From Rhyacophila brunnea (taxonomy: Eukaryota; Arthropoda; Insecta; Trichoptera; Rhyacophilidae): a stretch of DNA of 64,000 nt. Below the pieces are notes generated by a model. The model did not search any database. It was not told where the DNA came from and saw only the letters and a program-made list of their open reading frames with translations. The stretch lies in contig JAGYXB010001065.1 in the NCBI GenBank assembly GCA_022495005.1, positions 248,001-312,000 on the forward strand, read 5' to 3'. How positions within the stretch are numbered: the stretch's first letter is position 1; each line of letters begins with the position of its first letter. The translations under genes were made by a program, and so were the position numbers. This document shows, piece after piece, positions 12,901 to 27,900 of this stretch.

Positions 12901-15900
12901 TGTATATTTTTAGTCTATTTCAGCCATTCTTATTTCAATCATATTTTGCTGAAAAACATATATTTTTTCGCATTAAAAATAATCTCAGACGACATATCAT
13001 ATAACCGGTCATTCACCTTTAATATCTCTGGTATGCAGATATTAATCCTTTTTGCTATCCACTATATACCTACGCAATGTATCCCTCCAGCACCACATCT
13101 CAAACATATCGGATCCCACGTCTTTCTTTTTGCTGTATTGTCGAATTCCCAATGCCATAGATGAGGAAGACTCGTGTATTCTATGATGTCTAAGAAACTT
13201 CGAAAGGAATTCTAGAAATTGTATTTTAATAACGATGCATATTAGAATATTTTTATACGACTGTGTTGGCTACGATTTCTTTAGAAACGATTTTAAGAAT
13301 CAAATACAAAGGGTAAAACAACAATCTGAAACATAAGTACAGACAAAGCAAAGCGATGCAAATCTGTATTTATTATAGAACATGAACAATGAAAAATAAT
13401 TATAAGTCAACCATGTGGATTATTTTGCTGCAATCTACAATTTACATAAAAATATACATTCTGAATTAAAATACATACCAATTTAAAAAAAAAATGATAA
13501 TTTTTTTATACCCAGTATTGTAATATTTTTTTTTTTTTTTTTTGATTTTACCGAGGCTTTGACTGCGACTCGCTGTCATATCGCCTCTTCTCTTTAAACG
13601 TCCGTCTTCATATATATTATCAAGCTCTAGATCCACTTTTTGAATGTATTACAGTACTTCTAGATAGGCTCTAGAATAAGATTGGTTAACTAGATATATT
13701 ATTTATGCAAGTATCTCTTCTTCAGTATATTTATCCTGTCTATCTCTTATTTGATACCTTGTATTCGTGTTTGATTATATATTCAGTCATAACGTTTTTT
13801 TTATTATCCGAACGAATTATGGAAAGTTACGCGCACTAATGTTTCTGGACATCTCATTTACCGAGGATCCATGGTTTTCATATATTGTGTAGTTATGGGG
13901 AGTACAGTACACACTTGTTTAATACTTTGCATTTTAGGCACAATTGGATGTCACCTTTGAAAAAAGTTTTCAGGCAGCCAAAAGTACTTATGTCATAAAA
14001 ATATACATATATCCATTATTCTACACCATTTTATCTCTTTTCACTTACTCAACTGACTAAACTACGAAATCACAACTTATGGTAACTTAAAACTGGTTTA
14101 ATGCATTAATGCAACGTGCAACGATATGATTAAAAACTACCCGTTTTTATAAAATGAATTATTTTTTGTGTGATTGACAAATTAATTACAACGTTTTTCT
14201 TAGGTCGTATTCTTATTTGTCCGGTGGTTGTTTGTCCGGTATAAATCTTGTAATCGATTTTTAACTAACTTCTCGACTAGCTAGGCATTTGAAACTTTTA
14301 GAATATATCAGAACACGTTGCCAATGCATTTTTTAAATACTTTTGGCCATTTTTAAGTAGAATTGAATTCATTTTTAGTTAATTCTGTTTTGTATGAAAA
14401 GTTATTTCTATACGATTATTGGTTGCTAGGGGGTCCTAGAAACTAAATTATTAAATAATATCTACGTGCATTACTATGGAAATCAATATGAAATGACATT
14501 TCAATATTCAGTATTTCTATCCAGTACAATTTTTTTGATCGTTTAGGCTAGTCAAGTCAAGTTTATATGATTCAACAGAAAATTTAAAAAGCTTGTTTAC
14601 AAAAAGTTCTTTTTATCTTGTAATTATGTTTATAGAGATTTAGCGTTTACGACTACTTAAAGGCGATCAGTTTGAAATAAGAATGTTTTTGGTTTCGTGG
14701 TATATTTTCACTAATAAATTGTCTTAATATAAAATAGTTGATTTTTACTCCGTAATAATGTTCAACTAATTTGAGATACTGAAAATAACGATTTAAACAA
14801 TTTAAAATGTCCCTTACTTTGACCTCTCTTGAATAATGATATATAATTTAAATTGAAAAATTAGTATATTATATAATGCGCATACAATACATATTATCTT
14901 TCACGGTTGTTTTTTAACGTAATAGATTCTTGGGTTTCCACCGCGTGTACTTCTTCCTTCTTTCCTTGACATATCTCTTGATAATGGCGTCTGCAACGAG
15001 CCCGAATGTCGAAAAAAGAAGGTGAACGCGGTGGAAACCCACCCAATAATTTTTACGTTAATACGTAATATCTTTGTTGATTGTATTGAGATTTTCGGAT
15101 TATCGTTAATGTACGGTAGTCATAAGACAGTCGAATTTGGGTATTATGAGGAAGATGGGACCGACTGAATTTGCTCGTTATAAGCATTTCTCATTATATC
15201 GTTATATAACATTTTTTGCGCCACATTCTATTTAAGCATATATTTAACATAAAAATCTGAAAACCATCGTAAAAAGCCCCGAAACAAGCATGGCATTTAT
15301 AAACTACAAAAGAAGTTGTTTATTGTAATAAAGTGCTGAGCCGCCGGTGTTGGTAGGTACCTACTGACTTTACAAAGTTTGGATTTTTTACATGCAATTG
15401 ATAATATGCGTGGATACTTTTTAAATGTTGTCGGTGAAAATACCAATTAGGTACTTAGACACTTAACTAGTGTCATAAACGTAATTCGATCCCGGCGACA
15501 TCGGCCTAGTTAACTGCCCGGTCGGATTTTATTGCTTAGAGTTGAAAATGTTGTTTTTAAACGATCGACACATTAACAGTTTTGCTCGGTATACCCGAGA
15601 AGTAGCTCATGATAAAAGTGAATAAATGTATGGAGATAATCATACAATAAAATGTCAACGAATGTTTCCTCATTACATCCGAGATCTCGCTATTTCCGTG
15701 ATCGTAATAACCAAGTTACCAATAACCAACTGACTATGAAAAGACTAAGAGCCGCTATTCTTTTGTCTTTATTTATATATACATAAGAGTAGTTATAAGA
15801 ATAATCTGACAATACAATAATAAAAATTGGTACTGTTCGGTTTTATGGAATACAGCGGAAAACGCATTTTGAAAATAGCCGATAAACTGGATTATTTGTT

Positions 15901-18900
15901 AGGTAAACTTAATCAAACCTAACCTAACCTAAACTAACCCAAACTAACAAATAGTCCAGTTTATCGGCTATTTTCAAAATGCGTTTTCCGCTGTATTCCG
16001 TATAACCGAACAGTACCTAAAAATTATATAAAACCTTTTTTGATTATTTTGTATGGGGACTAAGAAATCAGCTTCTACGCTTTCTTCTTCTCTAATAAGT
16101 AGAGGATTACGATTTTAGATTGGTTATCATATTATTATTAAGATACACTTTAAATGTAAAAATGCATTAAATGAATTTCTATAATGAATATATATTTCAA
16201 AAGGATACCACCAGTAACAGGAGAACGTTTTATGGGAACGATGTATTCGGAAATATTGTCATCACATGTGTACTGAGTTTCAAGTTTCTGGCTATACAGA
16301 AATAACCAAAATACATGTAAATGTTCTAATTATATAATATATGGATGAACATAATATTGATTTTATAAAACCCACACAAGTCTCACTCGGTCTCTCTTAT
16401 TTCTAGGATTTTTTATAAATATGTGTTTGAGGTTTTACATAATTAATATTCTACGACTTTTATAATAATTATAATATAATATGTGTCTGAAATTTTAAAG
16501 AATGGTGTATTTTTGTAACAAAGAATCTAATATATTGTTTAAATTTGATGTACATTCAGTGTTGAGTAAAATATTATATAATTTTATATGAGCCCAAGTG
16601 AACACAATAGTATATTGTTAGATAGACTGACACACACACATTTATAGTGTCTAACAGTAAGTATTTTTTTAAATAATGAAAACTTTAGCATAATATCTCG
16701 GATTTCTTGAGTTTTTATTAATTAAGATAATATAATTACTTTAATATAACGTTCTCCCGGTGCAGGTTTATATAATTTTATTTAAATCTGTTACTTTCTA
16801 ATTAATATTTTTAGCTTATATAAATTATAACAGTACCTATCTATAAAAACAAAATTTATTCTTTCCTGTCAACGAATAAAACACATTTTATGATGAAAAA
16901 ACGTAATAATAGCGTTTTTGGAGATTCAAGTTAGTCTCGAAACCAAATTTATAAAAAACTTTATGATGAGGTGTTCATTCACCCACAACAATATGATGAA
17001 ATAAATGCGGTTACGCAGTTGTTATAAAAAGGTAAATATTAAAGTTTAGAAGCTAATAATAACACACCGAAATAATATTTTAATGAAAAATACTTATATA
17101 TTATTATAATGGTGCAAATTATAGCTCGACCACCTGGAAAGCCTATTGAATGACGTCCAAATTTATTTAATAATTAAACTAATAATTTAGGGTTTCTGGA
17201 TGTCTGTTTGTTCGGTTATAACTTAAAAAACTACTCGATATTGATGAAACTTGTACAGCTTTAATACCTACTACATTATTTGTACCAATGTACCAGGTAC
17301 TGTTCGGTTATACGGAATACAGCGGAAAACACATTTTGAAAATACCCGATATACTGGATTATTTGTTAGTTTGGGTTAGTTTAGGTTAGGTTAGGTTAGG
17401 TTAACCTAACAAATAATCCAGTTTATCGGCTATTTTCAAAATGTGTTTTCCGCTGTATTCCGTATAACCGAACAGTACCGTCTTATCAAGAATTCAAAAT
17501 GAGCGGCGGGTCGCAAGTAAAATAACATTTTTAGATATAAGTACACTATTTATTATCACGAAAAATAAACATTACAAAAAAATTAATGAGAAGAATGAAA
17601 CTGTTGTACGTTTTTTTACATTTTTTTAAATTTAGGTGTTAATTTTGTAGTTGATATTCTCAAAACTGCTTGTAAATGGGCATCGGAGATATTTGATCGT
17701 AAAGAATTTTTATTGAGGTTCATGATCGAAAGTGTTTGTTCACATAATAATTATATAGGTTGATCCAAAAATAACAAACATTTTTCTTGCATAATCTTTA
17801 CGTTGGTCGAATTTGTCTGAATTAAGGGCATTGTAAAATTTGGAGATTTCTTCACGACGATGCAATTCTCTTAATTTAGTGTCACACTGCTGATCAATAA
17901 TCTCAAGTTGTAGCTCTGTCGGTACACTATCAAAATATATTGAAAATGGATCGCGTAATATTGCTAAACAAATTTTAATCTATTGTCAATATTTAAAAAA
18001 AAAACATAAAAAATTATTCGTTATCAGAAGTACAATTAATGATATCGCCGCAAAAAAATACCCGGCGGGCCACATGCGGCCCGCTGGCCGCAGTTTCCCC
18101 CCCCTGGTCTAGAATTAGATTGCTTAGTGTTATTTGAGTAGTTATTGAAAATGATATCTGATAGGCATCAATCAGCAGGGCGATACAATAATCTCAAGAA
18201 GTATTTTATCTTTTGTACTTATTTCTCTAATTACTTGAGTCTGTGAGATTGTATTCAGTTTTTTATACAGATGGATGGATAGGCCCTCCTCTTGCACTTA
18301 CATCGATTAAGAGGCTGGCCATCATCGTTTGTTATTTATAATATCCTCGAATATTATGTTGGACTCTGATGCCACAAGGGTTAAAGTAAAAATAAATTAA
18401 GTCAGTCGTTAGGAAAGAAATGATTTGTGGAGAGAAAGTATTAGGAACTAAGGTAGCTTGTTCAACAAGATAGCTCTAGGCTTTCTGTAGACATAGACTG
18501 TGTTGTTTATGTCGTATGTTAGTAAAATTTAAATAGTCGTGTTGGGGTGGCCAACCATAGAGTTGTAGAATTTCTTCAACAGCTTCATGATACCTATGGT
18601 TGTGGATGGGTTCAATGTTGAGGTCTATTTGTAGTGTGCCACGGTGCATTTGGGATTCGGCGCATTGACTTATTTTGTATATTCAGTAGTTTTTGAAGTT
18701 ATACTTCTTTTGGCGCGTTTGGGAAATCAGATCAGAGTGTATTTTTGGCGTGTGACATGTAACACATAATTTATTTTTTCACACGAAAAAACGCACTCGA
18801 TTGGATTCGACCCACCGATTGTTTAGTTATCAGCCGAACGCACTACCTTTACGCCACAGTATGATACTGCGATCGTGACGATTATACAGTATAATATTAT

Positions 18901-21900
18901 AGTTTATAATTTTTCCGTTGCCTAGGCAGCGAATTTATTATTGTTGGCCATTTGCAATTCCTTACGTAAACAAACGATTAAACGCCAGAGTGATAGTTGG
19001 TACTTTAAAAATAAAAACAACGAGAAACTATTATATAATTTAGTAATATAAGTTAAAGTGTATAGAAATAAGCCAACGGCGTTCCAATAAGCGGTCCTTT
19101 TTCTTGAGTGTGTAATTTAACAAGAAAATTAAGAGCTAGTAAAAGAATCTAGCTTATCACAAGTTTTGTTTTTGTTTTGTTATGCAAAAGAAGTATAACT
19201 TCTAACGCGCGTACATAAGTACACACACCGATTTTTTAAAATGTGATTTAAGTTTGAGTGCGCCTAGATTGGGTACGAATATGTACATGTCGGGCGTGTG
19301 ATGGCTATATATAGGATAAGTTTTCAGTGAGTAGACAATTCACTTATCTTTCACATCATGTACCGAAGTCTTGCACCAAATATTTCAGCTAATTATTCAT
19401 GATTTCAAGTCTAGTGAAAAATAATACGACCTGTCTACGCGTAACAACTATAAAACTCACACAATGACACAGCGCCATCTGTCTTCCTCACCCTGGGACT
19501 ATTCAATAATAATACATACTTACATCTTACATGTAAACCGTATTCATTTTAAACGATTAATTTACTTTCTTACAGGTTACGTTACAATATAATATATTGT
19601 AACCTGCTACATATTTTGTTGTCAACACTTATATCACAAGCATCGTCTTGATAAATAATTATGTTATAACCGAAATATCTATCGACTTAAAACATATAAA
19701 TATCTTGTAGAATATATTATAATTTATATAATCATTTTGTGAAATGAAATTTTACGATGACACAATTTATCCATGTGTATACATATTAAGATTATCGAGC
19801 CGAAGTGTTAATTCTCAGCTTCACAGAAGAACAATTTGGTAAATAATATTGTTGTTTGTATCATAACGAAAAACAATATTTACTCCCAATAATGTCCTTA
19901 GTCTGAAATAGACATAAACAATGTAACTCCACAAATTACTCAATTTTCTCACAATCTTCCTTATGCCCATCGATACGGAAAGCATGACGTAGACATTGAC
20001 ACGAGCCATGAAAAATAAGATATTTTCGAAATATATATTATGATGTTTCAATAATAACGTAATAGACAAAACTAAAAAAATCTATTTTATCATTATATAT
20101 CTACATACTAAACAATATATTTATATAATTATGTATTGTCTAGTATGTATAATGTTTTATTATTGTTTTTTTATGAAAAGGTAAGATGAAGCAGATATCA
20201 GAAACCAATATTTTTACTATGGGTAACTTAATTTTATATAAACATTAGGAAACTAGACACTGTTGCTATAAGTAGATTTGATTTGTATAATACAATGTAC
20301 GAGTATATAATAAAATTATTTATTATAATGAAGGAAAGAATGCATTAAACTAAAGGTTTTTTATTACTGTCTTATATAAATAGTTAACATAATAATTTTA
20401 TTATTTATCCAAATTTTCACGTTTTCTTGGTAAATAATATATATGGAAAAACAACTGGAGATATTTTCAAGAATATGAGCCCCGTCCCGGTCCCCATAGC
20501 TCAGAGCTTACGGCGATGGTTTGATTTCCGCTGTCACAATATATTTATGTAGTTTTTCTAAAAGCCTGGATGTTGGTGATTGTTTCACTTCTATTACTAC
20601 ACTAATGTTTCACTACAATACTGTCATTGGGTCTCATGGTCTGTCATACTGTTAATAAGAAGCATCAAATTATCTCAATGCCAGAGCAGTCAGTAGTCAA
20701 TTAGAGATCGAAAGGTAATTGGTTCGACCACACACAGGTACACATATTCGTTTTTCGTTATTTGAGTAGGCTGTGACGATTTGGAATTAAACATCAGACG
20801 AATTCTTCCACTGTCTGAGACTCATAGGTCATGACTGAACTTCGTTAAAACGGTGATGCTTTACGTATCAGAGATAAGAGAGTGGACCAAGCAACCTCTC
20901 ATCACATTTAGAGTGAAAAGTTGACATTGGACGCGGCTCAGAAAAGTGCTACGGACGACTGAAGAGAACTTCATCCTATATTCTTCAAGCTAACCGGATT
21001 CCGGCGTCCTGGAAAGCCGATAAGTACTATCTACACAGTAGAGCTACGGGATGCGGACATGATCTGGAGTATCGCAAGAAGACTGACGAGCGTCATGGAT
21101 TCTTGGTGGCGCCGTGTCGTGTCCATATACTCCAAATAAAGGGCGGACATTGTCAAAGAAGAAGAAAATGATTATTTTTACCGGAACATTTGGTATATTG
21201 CGTATAAAAATCCATTTCAAAAGACGTGTGACAATGACGAAGCATTTCGAATTTTAAAATTTTTGTGGTAACTAAACAGAATTTTGTTTAAAACTATTGG
21301 TTATTAATCAGTCATTCACCCTCCATACAATGAGTTGGAATATGTCAAAGAAAGAGAGAGCATTAATAATAATTGACTCTAAAATCCTATATGGATCGTG
21401 GCCGCTTCACGAAGAGGATCCTTAGCATTTTTTTATACTAATGGATATTAAACTCTTGTTCTACAAAAAAAAAAAATCAAACACACATTGAAAAAACAAC
21501 ATTTTCCGGACCTAAGATTCGATCTTAAAACACACGGCATAAGAAACCGGGACGTTACTGACCATCAAGAATGCTTGATACTTACAAATGTAAATTGGCA
21601 AAAAAATATAATCACGTGTATGTATTTCACCCAGTAAATAAGATTTGATCCCTACATCCCCGTATTATAAGCGCAACGCCTACCTCAGTTATGCAGTGGG
21701 TAGAAATTTGATAGTTATAATCAATTGCAGAGTTTTTCATACATAAAGAAAACCTAACAAATTATAAATTCAAGACGGTGACTGCTATGACCATGCAACA
21801 TGAAAAACCTGTTTCTCACTTCGCATTCACTACATATAAAAAATAAATTACAAGAACTTTTTATATACCACGTTTTTTAAATTTCCGTTGAATCAAATAA

Positions 21901-24900
21901 ACTTGATAATTCTATGTATTAATAAAAACTTTTTTATTGTACTTGATAGAAATACTGAATACATATTATAGAATATTGAAATGTCATTTTGACATTTCCA
22001 TAGTAACGCACGTATAATATATTAAAAATTTAGTTGCTAGAACCTCCTTAGCAACAGACAATAATAACTTTCCATACAAAACAGAATTACTTGAAAATGA
22101 ATTAAATTGTGCTTAAACATATCCAAAAGTATTAAAAGAATGCATTGTCGTCGTGTTCTGATATATTCTAAAAGTTTCAAATGTCAATTTCAATCGTCCA
22201 ATACAAATCTTGGACAAACAAGAAAAAATGTACTGGACACACAAGAAAAAATCTGTACCGGACAAACAAGAATACGACCTAATAAAAACGTGGCAAAAAT
22301 ACGACACGTATTGTACTAACATAACATGAGTACCGACATTAAATTTGGATTTATGTAATGTTATAAATATTATTGTCAATGCTGTGAGATGGGGGTAGAA
22401 AAGGAGTATTTGGGAGATGGGCATGTAGGTAAAATTTCAAGTTATAATTGAGTAGAGGGCTGGAAATTTTTAATGAGAAAATCGAAATGGGTGAGGAGCA
22501 ATTACGGTTTTAAATATTGTTAATTAATGTGTTATTGCTATTTATACATTTAATCTATTTCTAAGAATTCCGAACTATTGATTTTTAGGTCAATAATTTT
22601 ATATGTACGATGAAGAATTTTAAAATTAGCATTACTAACAGTGTTATGAGGATTATTTTTGATCGGGTGATTTTAAATACTAAAAAAATGTTACATTTTC
22701 AAAATAATATTTTCACTAACCACTGGAAGACTATATATTTTTTCTAGATGATTTTTTTCGTCAAGATTTTATTTTCAAGAAATCTAGCGTTTAGCATGCT
22801 AATTCTTATTCCATCTGTCACATTATTTTTGTCGACAAGAGTTAGCAACACTGGCCGTAATGCCAACTGTAGATAGTCTCGTCCAGACTCCCCATGGATG
22901 ACGCAATACAAAATTAAAAAATAATCAACCACGTATTGGTATATTTTTTGACCGAATAAAAACTTTATATCTTAAGCTATAAATAAGAAATTTTAAATTT
23001 ATATAGCGACTTTTTTACTGTATACATATGTGACCGTTTAAAAAAAATCGGTTAGGTACATGTTCGAACACGCGCGTTAACATAATTTTACTCCCTATTT
23101 CAATTATAGTTTGTCAATTTATGGCTACGGCCGTATGTTGTGGCTTAACCACTGGGGAATGCCAAAAGAAATGGCGTATTTCAAAAAAACACTACCTTAT
23201 TCTTAGGTCAATAAATATTATAAAGCAATCATTATTTATGATGAATCAGTGTTTATCACACTTGAATGGTCAAAGACATAGCCTATAGTCAGTATCCTTA
23301 GAATTATCTTCAAATGTGTTAATCTTGCCCATATTTTGAATAATAAAATATCTAATTCTTGTCAAATTTGGGATCACAGAGATTATCAATATAATTTTTT
23401 ATCTTAAATATTTCACTATAATAATGTCAACATAAATTATACTAATGGTTTTATAAATGCGTTTAAAAATTAATAAATGTAAAAAATCTTAACACCACTG
23501 CACATGCATGTACTGTAATATGACTATATTCTAAAACATTAGAGCGAGAGGTTTAAAAGAATACTATTTTATGTAATAAAAATACTTTATGCAGTCATCA
23601 AATGTTTAAAATAAATATAAAGGATAATAAGGCTTCAAAATTATATAAATAGATTATCTATGACGTTTAATGAATGTCCAGGATCATGCTTTGAAAATAC
23701 AATAAAAGCTACATTTTGACCTACGCTGAGCATGTACCCCTTTAATAGATTACTGTGTTTTTCAATTAAAACACATCAGGTTTAGTAGTGTATAAATTTA
23801 GACTATTTATCCTAATGATTCGATTTTCTTTCTATATATGTATATTTTATACAATTACAATAAGATGATAAAATAAAAAACATAAAAGGTTAATGAACTA
23901 TTTTCTCTCTATAACCGATTTCTTCGATGGACGCAGAATATTTTTCTTGGATTTTTCTTATACACCGGTATAAAAACAACTCGGAAATATTTATGAAATA
24001 TATTTGTACCTACGGTAACCTCGCAAACTGCTATAACAAGTTCTAGGAAAAAAACCAACCAAGTTGGACTCGTCCCTCAGATATTTTTATTGTCACCAGG
24101 ATACTGAAAAGATGTGACGTTTGAACCTCCCACTTGGTAGGCCATTTCTGTGAGCAAAAGAAAGAGTGCGATAAGTCTTAAAATCGAAAAATGAGTTAAA
24201 TATGTAATTAATGCTTAGGTATATGCACAAAAAAGATGAATCGAATGAACACTTTTGAATCATTAAATTCCACATAGAAACGTTGGAGATTTTAGACTTA
24301 ACGCCTTCTTCCTTTCGCACACAGCTTTTACCTAGGATATTTTCAAGTATGTGTGTTTTCTGACGTTTTAAAAAAAATATGTATTTTCAATAATAAGAAT
24401 TTAACATTTTTAAATCTTGTATGTATTTGGTATCGAATAAAAAATAATTGAACGTACATAATTTTTAAAGCACTTCTAAGAAAATGTATTATTACCAATA
24501 TAGCAAAAATATTTTTGAAAAAAGTACGACACCCCGCAGTAATCGAGCCTGTATCTCTCGGGTATCGCACTCACTCACATTATGTATGTTCAATAATTAG
24601 ACTGTTACATCCTTAAATCTTGTAAATTATTCGTTTAATAAAAAAAATAGTTAATTAAGAAAAATATTATTTAATAAATATATAATATATGTACCGGGCG
24701 TGCAAAATTCGTTAACATTGATGACCGTCATTTGTCATTTTGAATCAAGGAATACTAAGTTTATTCCTAAAATGGCATTAGGGTCTCTCCAAATTTAGGT
24801 TTTAACGTTCTGACACTTTTTAATTTGATAATACCTACATGAAATTTAAAAATATACTATTCTTCTAAATAATGGTAAATCACATGTATATCCCGATCGC

Positions 24901-27900
24901 AAATAGAACATCGTCTCGCCTGGGATATGGTCATAAATTAAAACCACCGGAAATGTTGCAAGTCTCTTCCGCGTGCACAGGCGAAACCATTCTGGGACAA
25001 TGACGTCACACGGTTAGCCGAGACAATAAAAATGCAGCATATGCCGATAGAACATTTAGCTATTCTACCTGCGGTGCACGTCGAGTGAAATTTGTTATAT
25101 GCGACAAGTGGATGTTTTTTCTACTAAACTGTTGCACTGATGCCGTGTGCTGCAGTAGGTACATTAAGTTACATGACGTGTTCTACGAATGATAACAAAT
25201 TCACATCGACAAATTCGACGTGTTACAGTCGAGACAAGTTTCTATGTGAGACCGGGCTTAATGCACGCCAACCAAGGTATTGAAAAGTTGCTCCAGGGAG
25301 CACTCTCGAGGAATATTAAAAAGTTCTTAACATTCGTTACGCCACGGTATATGCCTGAATAACGGGTGTTGAGACGTGGCGGGTAGTGGTTGGAAAAATA
25401 AGGTAAACCTCAGATTAATACTTAAATTGTTTGATTTAATAAAACGCATTTTTTTGTAGTACTTATTCCACTTTAATAAATAAATTTGGACCGGTTTCGT
25501 TCGCTTCAGAGAGACATTTTCACTATATTATTAAGAGAGTGTGTATTGTTCTACCATTTATAAGCTGTGTTTCTTGAGTAGAACGATAATTTTACTATTA
25601 TTAACTTAACTATGTTACGCCAAAAATAATTGCCATTAACCTTATATTTAATACAAAAACAATAAATTTTAGCAATACGTGCTCGCAGTTTTTGAATAAA
25701 TGGAATCATTTAAACTAATATTTACCGGCGACATGACGTGTAATCATATTTAATTCAGCTGTAGAAATTCTTATATTTTGTTTTTGTTCAGGCCTTGGGT
25801 CAACCACATGGGTCGGGATGCGATGGATGTGGGTTCAAGTATAGCGTTAAATTTTGACGCGCTATTTTGATTTTCTTTAACGGGTTGAAGTATTTCTCAT
25901 GGAATTTTGTTTTCGAATACTTTATTAGCCTTCTTTTGTTTCTCTATTAGGCTACAGGTTATGTATGATGCTCACGTTGTATATCCGGAATTTTGTGTTT
26001 TTGAACAGTAACTTAGACCTAGAATAGAATCTTTAGTTCGAAGAACGCTGCATTTTACAATGTTTTTTATTAGGTCGTATTCTTATTTGTCCGGTTTTTT
26101 ATCCAGTACAAATCTTGCAATCGATTTTTAACTAACTTCCCGACTAGCTAGACATTTGAAACTTGTAGAATATATCAGAACACGATGCCAATGCATTTTA
26201 AGGGGGGACATGCTCAGCGTAGATCAAAATGGAGCTTTTATTCTATTTTCAAAGCATGATCTAACCGAAAAAAATTGGGACTTGGGAATAGGGGCAAATA
26301 TATATTTTGTATAATTACTATTTTTGAAACTTTTTATTTGACCGTCTCGTTCACAGGTCACACATTAAGGGCGGACGTGCTCACCTGGTGCAACCTAACC
26401 GATTTTTTTTTAAACGGTACATGTTCAAACACGCGCGTTATCATGATCTTACTTCCTACTTCAATTTTAGTTTGTCAATTTATGGCTACGGCCGTATGTT
26501 GTAGCTTAACCACTGGGGAATGCCAAAAAAAGGCGTATTTCAAAAAAACACTACCTTATTCTCAGGTCAATAATTATTATAAAGCAATCATTATTCGTAA
26601 GATGTTTATCACATTTGAATAGTCAAAGACATAGCTTTTAATCAGTATCTTTATAATTTTCTTAAAATGTGTTAATATTGCCCATTTTTTGAATAATAAA
26701 ATGCCTAATTCTTGTCAAATTTGGGATCACAGAGATTATCAATATAATTTTTTATCGTAAATATTTCACTATAATAATGTCGATATAAATTATACTGATA
26801 GTTTTATAAATTCGTTTAAAAATTAATAAATGTTGTACTTATGTACTGAAATATGACTATATTCTAAAACATTAGAGCGAGAGGTTTAAAAGAATACTAT
26901 TGTATGTAATAAAAATACTTTATGCAGTCATCAAATGTTTAAAATAAAATATAAAGGATAATAAGGCTTCAAAATTATATAAATAGATTATCTACAACGT
27001 TTAAGGAATGTCCAGGATCATGCTTTGAAAAAAGAATAAAAGCTACATTTTGACCCACGCTGAGCACATCCGCCCTTAAGTAGAATTGAATTCATTTTCA
27101 GCTAATTCTGTTTTGTACGAAAAGAAGAAATCCGTAATCCAATCCACTATTATTATTTGCTAGGGGTCTGGGGTCATAGCAACTAAATTATTAACATAAT
27201 CAATATGAAATCAATAGGAAATCAATATGAAATGTCAAAATGACATTTCAGTATTATTTCTATCAAGTACAAAAATTTTTGATCGTTTAAGCTAGTCAAG
27301 TCAAGCTTATATGATTCAACAGAAAATTTAAAAACATTTTATGTAAAAAGTTCTTTTTATATTGTAATTATGTATTATTCAGTCTGCTGATGAGTTCGGG
27401 GTTCATCTCCTTCTTTTGGTAGATGTTGGTTCCCAAGTACTTAAAAATAATAATATTATATAACTTAGCTATAGGTGTGTTGTGTTGTTATTATATATGT
27501 AATATTTTTTATTTATTTCAGTACCTTCGCCTGAGATTCAACCAGTCTGTCCGTGTCCTGGGGTCCGTCATATTCATCATAAAAATGATGCTCTATATAC
27601 CGATGGTGATATATGTGCCGGCGTTAGCTTTTAGTCAAGGTAAGTAATGAAATATGAAAAATCTAGTAGATTCGCCACTTCATAGCTTTGCGGTCCGGTC
27701 CTATGATGAAAATTATGTAATATATTTTTAAAAATAGTTTTTTAACATATGAATACGTGTATTTATTAAGGCGCTAAGTACCAAAAACATAAAAACTGTC
27801 ATTTTCATAGAAAAATGTTCTACATACCAAAACCGATAACGTCAACTATGGTCTAAGTGCCTCAAGCAAGTCAAAAAAATACAGCAAAATATTTAAACCT

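Larger units (their letters stand above)
25965..27440 (-). pseudogene. LINE fragment D, copy 1, split by repeat B3
   Basis: Pieces 25965-26050 and 27375-27440 correspond to the unbroken block at 45600-45745 (ACGTTGTATACCCGGAATTT ... TTCATCTCGTTCTTCTGGGA). On the - strand the right piece reads LGTNIYQKKEMNPELISRLN, the Y-L-G-x-x-I-x-x-x-x-E-[MI] motif found near the end of LINE reverse transcriptases. Repeat B3 lies between the two pieces. Confidence 0.55.

Noticed and set aside
22107..22424. Frames of 70 and 103 codons
   Set aside because: Both lie inside the inverted repeat B copy and are not conserved in the other four copies.
26275..26622. 115-codon + frame (and its partner 61589-61777)
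   Set aside because: It is part of the TTAA repeat; other copies do not keep the frame and no protein motif is present.
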